Assembly (NCBI GenBank): GCA_034678485.1
Contig: JAXDBU010000105.1
Coordinates: 1-64,000, forward strand
Length of the DNA stretch: 64,000 nucleotides
Reading direction: 5' to 3'
Origin: PLanc-01 sp034678485
GTDB taxonomy: Bacteria > Planctomycetota > Phycisphaerae > Sedimentisphaerales > Anaerobacaceae
Of the stretch, positions 51,715-59,152 are shown one piece after another. The notes beneath the pieces were generated by a model. It did not search any database. It saw only the letters and a program-made list of their open reading frames with translations, and had not been told where the DNA came from. The translations under genes were made by a program, and so were the position numbers. Every line of letters begins with the position of its first letter. Position 1 is the first letter of the stretch.

Positions 51715-53568
51715 CTACTGGAGCTTCTCCCGGCAATTGGGGCAGAAGCGACTGTCCGCGGGCACCATCTGATGGCATTTCGGACAGGGTCTCTCCTGGA
51801 CCGGCGCAGGCGGCGTCTGGGGCGTGACGATCACCGGCGGCGCGCCGAGGGGACCGCTCGGCGTGACTACGGTCTGGCTCGCGTAAGGAGCTTGTGCCCT
51901 CGTCACGGCGGTGGCGCCCATCTGGTTGAGCGCGGCGTTCATGACCCGCTCCAGGCGGTCTGCGGCGGCGAGATGCGTCTGGTCCTGTTTGGTCATGAAC
52001 TCCTGCATTTGCCTGAACCGCTCGTCGCTCATGGCGGCCTCCGCTTTGTACTTCTCCGCGAGGGCCTGGGCAACGTGCGGACTGTCCGCGGCGGCCATGG
52101 CGATGAGCTGGTCCGGCGTGAGCTTCTCCTTCGCGCGGAATTCCTCCAGTTTCAGGATGCGGTCGGCGGCGGGACCATCCAGGATACTGAGCAAAGCCTG
52201 GGCAGACGCCTTCGAGCGATCTTCGAGCGTCTTGGCCTCCAACTGCTGACGTTTCTCCGCCAGTTCCACCTCGACCATCTCACTCTTGCGGCGCAGCTCG
52301 ATCGCCTTCTCGGCCTCCCAGAAATCCTGCTCGCTTTCGAGCCGCTCAACCTGGAGCCGGATCTTCTTGGCTTCGGCCTCGTTCTTGACCTCGGCCAGCT
52401 CTCTGCCGAGACGGGCTTGATGTTCCAGGTTCTCGTTCTCGATCCTGGCGATGAGCGCGGCACGCATGCGGTTGCGCTCCTGCTCGTCCCGGATCCCGGT
52501 GATCTCGATCTCCTGGAGCAGGACCTCCTTCTCTCGCTTGAAGGCGAACTCGCGTTTGAGCTTGTCCATTTCATCGGCACGGATCGCGTCCTGGATGCCC
52601 AGATCGTGCTCGGTCTGCCGGACGAAACCTTCCAGGTCCGCGTCCGATTTGATCTGGTCCATCTTGTCGGCGGTCAGCTCCTTGCGCATCCGCTGCGTGA
52701 GCTTGAGCCGCTCGATCTGCACGTCGGCTTCCCGCGTGTCGATGTACTGCTGCGCTTCCTTCTCGCGGATGGGATCGTAGGTCGGGCAGAAGAAATCGAC
52801 GAATCGCAACTGGACCATCTCCAGGCCAATCCGTTCGAGGATGGGCTCCAATTCGAGCTGCGTCTGTCGCTCGACGTCATTGCGCAGACCGGCGTTGTTG
52901 TAGAGTTCGTCCACCGGCCTGGCGCCGACATAGGCCTGCAACGCAGCCCGAAGCTCATCCGTGAGGGAACCCGCCAGGTACTCGACGGTCAGGTGGTTGC
53001 GGCCCTTGAAAGCATTCGTGAACAGCTTCTCCGGATCGCGCAGCCGGACGATCGCCTTGAACATCGCATCGACTTCCAGGTGTTCCTGGCTGTAGAGCTT
53101 GACGGCCTCCAGGTGCAGCTCCACGTCCCCGGTATCGACGAGGACGACAGCAGTCGGCGTGGTCTGGTTGAAGTGGTTGAGCTTCTTGAGGAAGCCGTTC
53201 ATGTCGTACCGGCCGGCATCGACGCAGCCGCAGTACTGCCCCCGCTGGAAGACCATGCCGGTCGTCCCGTGCTCGATGTCGAGGCTCTTCGTAAAGACCC
53301 CCTTGACATCCCACTCGTCGACGCGAACTGCAAAACTGCCCGCGTCCCGGACCCAGCGGCTGCCGAACAACGGCACCTTCTTCATGTCCTCCAGGTCGCC
53401 GCCGCAACTCCAGCAGTATTTGCTGGACGTGGAGACTGCGGCGCCGCATCGTCCGCAGTTGGTGTCTCCGTTCGGCGCCGCCGTGCCGCACAGGCGGCAG
53501 AACTTCGCCGATTTGGCGATCCGGCCGCCGCAATCAGGATTCGTGCATCGATCTGAAAAGATACCCAT
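51715..53568 (-). CDS. SPFH-domain protein with zinc ribbons at both ends (YdjI-like)
   Basis: A 617-aa protein. Two N-terminal zinc ribbons use C8, C13, C24, C27 and C38, C41, C52, C55. Residues about 70-285 match an SPFH/band-7 domain (FTKSLDIEHGTTGMVFQRGQ, LEVDAMFKAIVRLRDPEKLF, AGSLTDELRAALQAYVG, LEPILERIGLEMVQLRFVDF). A long charged coiled coil follows (about 290-520), then a Pro-rich linker and a C-terminal ribbon CPKCHQMVPADSRFCPNC. This is the stomatin/prohibitin-with-Zn-ribbon group that includes B. subtilis YdjI, whose operon also contains the PspA-family (ESCRT-III superfamily) protein YdjF. GGGAG lies seven bases before ATG 53568. Likely membrane scaffold of the cluster. Confidence 0.85.
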   Translation of the reverse strand: MGIFSDRCTNPDCGGRIAKSAKFCRLCGTAAPNGDTNCGRCGAAVSTSSKYCWSCGGDLEDMKKVPLFGSRWVRDAGSFAVRVDEWDVKGVFTKSLDIEHGTTGMVFQRGQYCGCVDAGRYDMNGFLKKLNHFNQTTPTAVVLVDTGDVELHLEAVKLYSQEHLEVDAMFKAIVRLRDPEKLFTNAFKGRNHLTVEYLAGSLTDELRAALQAYVGARPVDELYNNAGLRNDVERQTQLELEPILERIGLEMVQLRFVDFFCPTYDPIREKEAQQYIDTREADVQIERLKLTQRMRKELTADKMDQIKSDADLEGFVRQTEHDLGIQDAIRADEMDKLKREFAFKREKEVLLQEIEITGIRDEQERNRMRAALIARIENENLEHQARLGRELAEVKNEAEAKKIRLQVERLESEQDFWEAEKAIELRRKSEMVEVELAEKRQQLEAKTLEDRSKASAQALLSILDGPAADRILKLEEFRAKEKLTPDQLIAMAAADSPHVAQALAEKYKAEAAMSDERFRQMQEFMTKQDQTHLAAADRLERVMNAALNQMGATAVTRAQAPYASQTVVTPSGPLGAPPVIVTPQTPPAPVQERPCPKCHQMVPADSRFCPNCREKLQ

Positions 53569-53698
53569 AACGTAGCTCCCTTCTCATGTCCAACGGGTTG
53601 TCGGTTTGCGGATAGACGTGCGATCTATTTCTATGGTGCTGCATTGCTCATGTGTCTCCTCTTCGAAGATCGGATATGGACCGCGTCTGCGTCGCCGA

Positions 53699-53857
53699 TT
53701 ATGTCTCCACCACACCCTGCTGATGTGCCTTGCAGTGTTTGCCTTTCTCAATCCCGAAGCAGCTCGCGCACAGCGCCGCTTGACACACTTCACGCCCACC
53801 GGCTATGCCGAGTTCACTGACGATCCGCCGGCCGCAGTTGCTGCATCGGATCTCCAT
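53699..53857 (-). CDS. Small zinc-finger protein
   Basis: A 52-aa frame from ATG 53857 with Cys and His spaced as a small metal-binding unit: RCSNCGRRIVSELG, then CQAALCASCFG and KGKHCKAH. No good ribosome site is visible, and an upstream extension within the frame is possible. It lies between the SPFH and HTH genes on the same strand, and zinc ribbons recur in this cluster. Could be a genuine small subunit or a fragment. Confidence 0.42.
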   Translation of the reverse strand: MEIRCSNCGRRIVSELGIAGGREVCQAALCASCFGIEKGKHCKAHQQGVVET

Positions 53858-53920
53858 CTGGGCGACCAACTTGCGGCCTGTGATACGGATTAGGAGTGCC
53901 TCGTGCGCGGGCGGAGACTT

Positions 53921-54044
53921 GTCATCCTGAGGCGACGCCGAAGGATCTGGGCATCGGACGAGAGGGTTCTCTCGGTCGCAGGCCAGATCGTTCACTACGC
54001 TGCGCTTCGTTCAGAGCCTGCCCTGAGCTTGCCGAAGGGATGAC
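53921..54044. repeat. Composite intergenic repeat at end of HTH gene
   Basis: Begins GTCATCCTGAGGCGACGCCG and ends GCCGAAGGGATGAC, with the core TTCAGAGCCTGCCCTGAGCTT matching the repeat at 19444-19495. The HTH reading frame runs straight through it and stops inside. Confidence 0.7.
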
Positions 54045-54260
54045 AGAAGCCACGCAAGTGTCAATCTGAATCCGTATGACTTCCTCGTGGACGCGGTGCT
54101 TCTGCTGTTCCAGGTAGGCCTCCAGCTCGACCCGATAGACCCGATGCACCCGCCCGACACGAGCGGCGGGCAACTCGCCGCTGCGGATCAGACGATAGAT
54201 CGTCTTGCACTCCAGACCGAGTGTTTCCGCAACGTCTTCGATGCTCAGTAGCCTCTCCAT
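53922..54260 (-). CDS. AlpA/excisionase-type helix-turn-helix protein
   Basis: A 112-aa protein whose first 65 residues are a MerR-like winged helix of the excisionase group: MERLLSIEDVAETLGLECKT followed by IYRLIRSGELPAARVGRVHR and VYRVELEAYL. Such proteins bind short DNA sites as excisionase or transcription factors. After DTCVAS the chain is translated from an intergenic repeat (VIPSASSGQALNEAQRS), so the last 40 residues are probably not ancestral. A promoter lies at 54322-54351. It could regulate the kinase/ESCRT-like cluster in which it sits. Confidence 0.72.
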   Translation of the reverse strand: MERLLSIEDVAETLGLECKTIYRLIRSGELPAARVGRVHRVYRVELEAYLEQQKHRVHEEVIRIQIDTCVASVIPSASSGQALNEAQRSERSGLRPREPSRPMPRSFGVASG

Positions 54261-54321
54261 CAATGTCTTTCCATTCCACAGCGAGTCTGACCCGCACTGT
54301 CTACGCACGCCGGAATGTCCC

Positions 54322-54351
54322 ATTCTAACAGAGCACTCTATCAACCGTCAG
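54322..54351 (-). promoter_or_regulatory. Predicted promoter upstream of HTH gene
   Basis: Minus strand CTGACG (54346-54351), 18-base spacer, TAGAAT (54322-54327). It could start a second transcript for the distal genes of the cluster (HTH, zinc finger, SPFH, kinase, FHA). Confidence 0.4.
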
Positions 54352-54447
54352 TTTCATTCTGACTACCTTTATGACCTTTAGTTTTGCAGTAACCCTGTCG
54401 AGTCCCAGGTGGTCTCACAACGCGTACGGAAAGACAAGCCGTCGTAG

Positions 54448-54523
54448 CATGGGCATCTTGCCCATGAGTCGCAGGGCCATCCGGCCCTGCCAAGACGGTC
54501 TTATCCTGCGGGCGAGACGCCCG
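54448..54523. repeat. Array of three tight hairpins
   Basis: In the 334-base gap between the ESCRT-III-like gene and the HTH gene: CATGGGCATCTTGCCCATG (54448-54466), then GCAGGGCC with GGCCCTGC (54471-54490), then CGGGCG-AGA-CGCCCG (54509-54523). A smaller AAGACGGTCTT lies between the last two. Three-base loops make them very stable; they may terminate the upstream operon half or be mobile repeat units. Confidence 0.75.
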
Positions 54524-54594
54524 TGCTGCTTTTCATACATGTTTTCAGACTTGGGGCTTTGCCCGGGAGCTCTCGTGTCCATGCCGCGTCGCGA

Positions 54595-55203
54595 CTACGC
54601 CTTCTCTTTCTTGAGCTGGCCTTCGATCTCGCTGAGCATCTGGTCGATTTTGCCGTCGACCTGGCCCTCCTCCATCTGGGCCCGCTCGCTGAGCATCGAA
54701 TCGATCTGGGAGATATCGACCGCCTCCTCGTCGCCCTCATAGTCGCCGACGAAGGCACTGTCGCTGACGCGGTCGAGGACCATGGTCATGGTGCGGTCCA
54801 TCTGCTGGGCCCGGGCCATCGCCATGTTGAGTTCCGTGACCGTCTTGGCCAGATCCACGTTCTTGAAGACAGCGGAGATCGATTTCGTCGCGGCCTGCAG
54901 ACCCGTGGCGAACTGCCCATAGCTCTCGATCTTGTCCTTGGTCTGCACCAGCGCCTCGAAGGTCAGCAGGGCGCTCTCCACCCGCCTTCGCTCGTTGATC
55001 GTCTGCACCAGCATGCGGGCCAGCTTCTCGTAGTTGGCCTTGTCGCCCTGTCTCTTGGCACGGATCGCCTTCTCGCAGTACCCACGTTCATGCTTGTTGA
55101 GGTCGCGAATCCGCCGCCTGTGCAGGTCGATCACGTTCTGGATCGCCATATCCCGTTCCAACTGCCGCTGCTGCTTGCTCTTAAACAACCCGCCGAATGC
55201 CAT
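54595..55203 (-). CDS. ESCRT-III/CHMP-like coiled-coil protein
   Basis: A 202-aa, almost all-helical protein. The order of features parallels CHMP2/Vps2: short hydrophobic start MAFGGLFKSK; a basic helix with RRRIRDLNKHERGYCEKAIR; a KRQGDKANYEKLARMLVQT block (compare K-Q-G-x-x-x-x-A-x-x-L-V-R-x-R in CHMP); a long second helix with periodic Gln and Met (QAATKSIS, ELNMAMARAQQMDRTM); an acidic stretch (GDYEGDEEAVD); and a final amphipathic helix KIDQMLSEIEGQLKK that could be an MIT-interacting motif. Bacterial PspA/Vipp1 are established ESCRT-III members; this one looks closer to the eukaryotic/archaeal form. CAGGAG six bases before ATG 55203. An MIT-AAA gene is two genes upstream. Confidence 0.72.
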   Translation of the reverse strand: MAFGGLFKSKQQRQLERDMAIQNVIDLHRRRIRDLNKHERGYCEKAIRAKRQGDKANYEKLARMLVQTINERRRVESALLTFEALVQTKDKIESYGQFATGLQAATKSISAVFKNVDLAKTVTELNMAMARAQQMDRTMTMVLDRVSDSAFVGDYEGDEEAVDISQIDSMLSERAQMEEGQVDGKIDQMLSEIEGQLKKEKA

Positions 55204-55262
55204 AACAATCTCCTGAATCCTGCTCTTCCCTTCGCGTCCCTTTGCGTCCTTGGCGGTAAAAT
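55204..55262 (-). repeat. Purine-rich micro-repeat upstream of the ESCRT-III-like gene
   Basis: Minus strand reads CCAAGGACGCAAAGGGACGC then GAAGGGAAG, a chain of A/G-rich 8-10 base units. A similar purine-rich chain precedes the kinase at 61269. It lies in the leader just ahead of the CAGGAG ribosome site. Confidence 0.45.
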
Positions 55263-55327
55263 GTCTTCTCCCTGCCTCTTGATGACTGGCCTCGCTGCCG
55301 CGGGCCGGCACTCGGCCCAAATCCCCG

Positions 55328-57964
55328 TTAAGGGTAGGACGGCGTTGTCCTCGCGAGACGAAAGCCCTGACTGTTGCTGCGGTCGGCCGGCGAGCCAAAG
55401 TCGCGACGCGCCGACCGGCAGTCCCAGGGGTAACGACCCCAACTGCCGCCCCGGTAGACGCGGTAGACGCCCGAAGGAAAACCAAGCGCATCGGTCACCG
55501 ATCCGCCAGTATACGCCGCGTACCAGTCCTGGCACCATTCCCACACATTGCCGTGCATGTCATACAAACCCCAGGCATTCGGCCTCTTCTGACCCACGGG
55601 GTGCGTCTTGTAGCCACTATTGCTGTCGTACCATGCGTGTTCCCCGAGACCGGAATCGCTGTCTCCAAAGCCGTACGCACCCGTACTTCCCGCACGGCAC
55701 GCGTACTCCCACTCCGTCTCCGTCGGCAGGCGATACTCCACCCCCTCCTTGGCGCTGAGTTTCCGACAGAATTCGACCGCGTCATTCCAGGAGATACTCT
55801 CAACAGGCAGATCATCCCCCTTGAATTTGCCTGGATTAGTCCCCATCACCGCCTGCCACTGGCGCTGCGTGACCTCGTGCATCCCCAGGTAATACCCCTT
55901 GGTCAATCTGACGCGATGCTGCGTTTCGTCACCGCGCCGGTTTCTTTCCGTACTCGGACTGCCCATCATGAACTCGCCGGCCGGCATCCACACCATCTTC
56001 ATCCCGATGGAGTTCGTGATCGCGCGGACGGGATCGGACTTTCCCGAAGGCACTGCAGCCGGCGTCTCCGTGCGGATCGGCTCAGGCACGGTCGCTGGTG
56101 CTCTTGTACCAGTCTCCGTTTGCGGAATAGGTATTGCCGCTGGATGACTTGTGTCTGAGAATATCGTAGAGGGCTGGGGAGCCTGCACGGGTGTTGCTGG
56201 CCGGCGGTTGGCATCCCTCCCTGCGGCAGAAGAACGGCCAGTGCGGTCTGGGGTTATCGGGCGTGCCCCACGACCTCGAAACTGCCAAATCAAGACGATG
56301 CAGATCCCTGCAACTGCCATGACGCTGAACCAGGCCGTGAGCTTCATCGCCTGCTTGCGCGTAGCCTGTCGTTCCTGCTCCAGGAGCAACTGCGCCTCGC
56401 GTTCCTTCCGCTCCTTACGCTCACGGACCTTCCCTGGGATCTGGCCCAGGCGCTCGCGGAAGGCCTGCTCTTCCAGACTGAGTTCAATCAACCGCTTCAG
56501 CGGGGCCTCCGCTTCCTCATAGCGCTCTTGCCGCCAAGCCTCCTCGACCTTCTGTGTCAACTCAGGGATCTCTTTGCGAACCTGTTCCGCCTTCGCGATG
56601 ATCTGACCGGCTCGGTCGTCGTCGGAGTCCAGCTCTAGCGCCGATCGGGCCAAGTCTATTGCTTCTTCATACCGTTTCTGCGCGAGGCTTTTGTCGGCGG
56701 CCTGGGTCAGTTCCAACACGCGTTTCCGTGTCGGTACATCATCGCCGCAGTGGGGGCAGTACTTGCCGCCGAGGGGGGTCTCGCCCTTGCACTTCGGACA
56801 GGGCTCCGTCAGCTTGCCCCGGCAACCTGTGCAGAACCGCGCGTCCTTGGCGTTGACTGCGCCGCACTTGGGGCAGACGATGCCCTGGGCGAGGATGTCG
56901 GAGATCGCCGCAGAGTCAGCACCACCGATCTTCTCCAGAGCCGCCAAGACAGCCTGGGCATCGGCAGGGCGAGCGGGCGGATCGTCCTCCAGGCACGAGA
57001 AGATCACCTTCCGAAGCGGTGCAGGGACCAGCACCTCCCGTACCACCGCCGGCGTCCTGCCTGTGGCCATCTGGTACAGGGTTGCGCCGAAGCTGTAGAG
57101 ATCGGCCTTCGGTCCCGCGTTCTTGGCGTCGCGGCGCTGCTCGGGCGCCACATAGTACGGCGTGCCCATCCCTACACCGGTCATGGAAAGCTCCAGGCCG
57201 CCCTCCATCCGCGCCAAGCCAAAATCGGCGATCTTGGCCACCCCGTCGGAAAGCAGGATATTGGCCGGTTTGAGGTCGCGGTGCACGACGCCGCGAGCGT
57301 GTGCATGCGCCAGACCGCGAAGGATTTCCCGGCTGCGTTCGACCGCGTCCCCAACCCCCAGCGGTCCTTTCTGCGAGATCAGGTCGGCCAGGCTGCCGCC
57401 GGTGACGTATTCCATCGCGATAAAGTAGCCCCAATGCCTGTCCAAGTCTGCATCGTAGACCTGCACGATGTTCGGATGGCTGAGCTGGGCGATTGAGTGG
57501 GCCTCACGACGAAGGCGTTCCAGCATCGCCTGATCCCGCTGGAACTGCCGCGAAAGCACCTTTAGCGCCACCTGGCGGGGCAGGCGAAGGTCCTGCGCCA
57601 GGAACACCGTGCCCATACCCCCGGCGCCGAGCGCACGGATCACCTTGTAGCGGCCACCCACGGTCTCGCCTTCGGGAATGGCCTGCAAGGGGCCGCCGGG
57701 AATCACGGTGGCCACATCGCCCAGAGACAGTTCCTCCGGCGCCGGTGCCGGCCGATCCGCCCGGATCGTCTGGAGGTCGCCGAGTGAATCCGGATCGACG
57801 CTGTCCTGCTGCGGCCGGGGCGGACCCTGGATGGTCTTCTGGCCGCTGAGCGTTTCGGATTCGCGAGTCGGCGGACGCGGGGTCTGCGAATCCAGATCCG
57901 AACCGCAATGGATGCAGAACTGCACACCATCGACATTCTCTTTGCCGCACTTGCCACAGTACAT
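55328..57964 (-). CDS. Ser/Thr kinase with zinc ribbons, coiled coil, membrane helix and FGE-like domain
   Basis: An 878-aa protein. A zinc ribbon (C3, C6, C17, C20) opens it, then a Thr-containing linker (LGDLQTIRAD, LGDVATVIPG). Kinase domain about 103-350: GAGGMG, Lys135, HRDLKPAN, DFGLARME. A double zinc ribbon follows (VCPKCGAVNAKDARFCTGC, then CPKCKGETPLGGKYCPHCG). A helical region (about 430-530) and a membrane helix (FSVMAVAGICIVLIW) lead to an FGE-like fold (about 640-878): MVWMPAGEFMMGSP, LPTETEWEYACRAG, LYDMHGNVWEWCQDW, RVYRGGSWG. Its C-terminal strand resembles that of the kinase at 49560. It starts three bases after the MIT-AAA stop. Confidence 0.9.
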   Translation of the reverse strand: MYCGKCGKENVDGVQFCIHCGSDLDSQTPRPPTRESETLSGQKTIQGPPRPQQDSVDPDSLGDLQTIRADRPAPAPEELSLGDVATVIPGGPLQAIPEGETVGGRYKVIRALGAGGMGTVFLAQDLRLPRQVALKVLSRQFQRDQAMLERLRREAHSIAQLSHPNIVQVYDADLDRHWGYFIAMEYVTGGSLADLISQKGPLGVGDAVERSREILRGLAHAHARGVVHRDLKPANILLSDGVAKIADFGLARMEGGLELSMTGVGMGTPYYVAPEQRRDAKNAGPKADLYSFGATLYQMATGRTPAVVREVLVPAPLRKVIFSCLEDDPPARPADAQAVLAALEKIGGADSAAISDILAQGIVCPKCGAVNAKDARFCTGCRGKLTEPCPKCKGETPLGGKYCPHCGDDVPTRKRVLELTQAADKSLAQKRYEEAIDLARSALELDSDDDRAGQIIAKAEQVRKEIPELTQKVEEAWRQERYEEAEAPLKRLIELSLEEQAFRERLGQIPGKVRERKERKEREAQLLLEQERQATRKQAMKLTAWFSVMAVAGICIVLIWQFRGRGARPITPDRTGRSSAAGRDANRRPATPVQAPQPSTIFSDTSHPAAIPIPQTETGTRAPATVPEPIRTETPAAVPSGKSDPVRAITNSIGMKMVWMPAGEFMMGSPSTERNRRGDETQHRVRLTKGYYLGMHEVTQRQWQAVMGTNPGKFKGDDLPVESISWNDAVEFCRKLSAKEGVEYRLPTETEWEYACRAGSTGAYGFGDSDSGLGEHAWYDSNSGYKTHPVGQKRPNAWGLYDMHGNVWEWCQDWYAAYTGGSVTDALGFPSGVYRVYRGGSWGRYPWDCRSARRDFGSPADRSNSQGFRLARTTPSYP

Positions 57965-57967
57965 GTG

Positions 57968-59152
57968 CTATCTTTCTCCCCATTGTCCATACCGGGTCAA
58001 CTCCTGCTCGCCTGTTATGGGTCGCATCTGGGAGAGAACACCCTCCAAGTCGGACACGGCGATGGCCTCGGTCTTCAACGTGTAGTTTTGGAGAGCTTGT
58101 TTCCCCTGCTCGGCAACGCCGGCGAGGTCGGGATTGGCACGGGAGATCATCAGGCGGACCAGCTCCTTGCAGATCTGCTCGATCTCTCGTCCGCTGTAGC
58201 CTTCGGTGCGGGCCGCGAAGTTGTCGAGACTGCCTGCGACTTTGTAGCCCTTCTTCGTCAGGTGCAGCTCGAAGATCCGCTTCCTTGCTTCGGCCTGGGG
58301 CAGGGCCACGCAGGCCAACTTGCCGAATCGAGAGAGGATCGCCTCGTCAATCAGCCAAGGCTTGTTTGTAGCCGCGACGACGAGGACGAGCTTGTCGCTG
58401 CTCTTGCTCTCGAAACCGTCCATGCAGGTGAGCAGTTCGGTGAGGACCCGCCGCTCGGCCCCGCTGCTGTCGCCGTCCCGGTCGGCGACGAGGGACTCGA
58501 AGTCGTCGAGGAAGACCACCGACGGGCTCATTCGCTCGGCCAGGTCGAAGATCGCGTCGATCAGCTTGGACGATTCGCCAAAGTACTTGCTGAGCATGTC
58601 GCTGACCTTGCAGGAGAAGAAGGTCGCCTCCAGCCCTTTCGAGATCGCGGCGGCGATGAGGGTCTTGCCTGTTCCCGGCGGGCCATAGAGCAGGAGATTC
58701 GCCGCCTTCGGCAGGCCGACGCCCTCCGGCCGCTTGGCAAGCGAGAGCGCATAGGACTCCTTCACGAACCGCTTGATGTCCTCCAGGCCTGCGATGTCGT
58801 CCCAACTGACCTTGGCCTGTCGGATCAGGCTCCGAGCATTCTCCAGATAGCTGTTCTCGTCAGCCGTGGCCTCCGAGTCGCCGCTGGCCTCCCGGACGCC
58901 GACTTCGGAGCCGGGGATCTTGCCCTGCCGCAACTGCTCTGCGTAGCCCGCCAGCTTCTCCGCGTCGGCGAGCCTCTTCTTCTTGACCTCGGCACTGGCA
59001 GCGCTGTCGGCGTACTGCCTCATCAGCTTCGCCGCCTGGGCATAGGCCGCTGCCGCCTTGGCCAGGTCCCCGCCTTCTGCCAGCTTCCGCGCCTTGGCCA
59101 GCACATTCTCCAACCGATCTCCCAACACACCACTCAAATCCACCATTGTCAT
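57968..59152 (-). CDS. Vps4-like AAA ATPase with N-terminal MIT-like domain
   Basis: A 394-aa protein. Residues about 12-77 form a three-helix MIT-like hairpin (ENVLAKARKLAEGGDLAKAA, then AYAQAAKLMRQY and DAEKLAGYAEQLRQG). The AAA module begins WDDIAGLEDIKRFVKE; Walker A is GPPGTGKT (157-164); Walker B is VVFLDDFES with Asp217 in place of the usual Glu; sensor 1 is VVAATNKPWLID; an Arg finger is R275 in SRFGK. EGYSGREIEQICKE is sensor 2. The end, AVSDLEGVLSQMRPITGEQE, mirrors the Vps4 C-terminal helix (RPTV type). Vps4 takes apart ESCRT-III polymers using an MIT domain as docking site. ATG 59152 overlaps the previous stop (ATGA); ATG 59146 is the alternative. Confidence 0.8.
   Translation of the reverse strand: MTMVDLSGVLGDRLENVLAKARKLAEGGDLAKAAAAYAQAAKLMRQYADSAASAEVKKKRLADAEKLAGYAEQLRQGKIPGSEVGVREASGDSEATADENSYLENARSLIRQAKVSWDDIAGLEDIKRFVKESYALSLAKRPEGVGLPKAANLLLYGPPGTGKTLIAAAISKGLEATFFSCKVSDMLSKYFGESSKLIDAIFDLAERMSPSVVFLDDFESLVADRDGDSSGAERRVLTELLTCMDGFESKSSDKLVLVVAATNKPWLIDEAILSRFGKLACVALPQAEARKRIFELHLTKKGYKVAGSLDNFAARTEGYSGREIEQICKELVRLMISRANPDLAGVAEQGKQALQNYTLKTEAIAVSDLEGVLSQMRPITGEQELTRYGQWGER

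Noticed and set aside
49560..57964. Active formylglycine-generating enzymes for sulfatase maturation
   Set aside because: Only the fold is evident; the catalytic cysteine pair of aerobic FGE is not recognisable, and the domains are on receptor-like kinases, which fits binding or sensing better.
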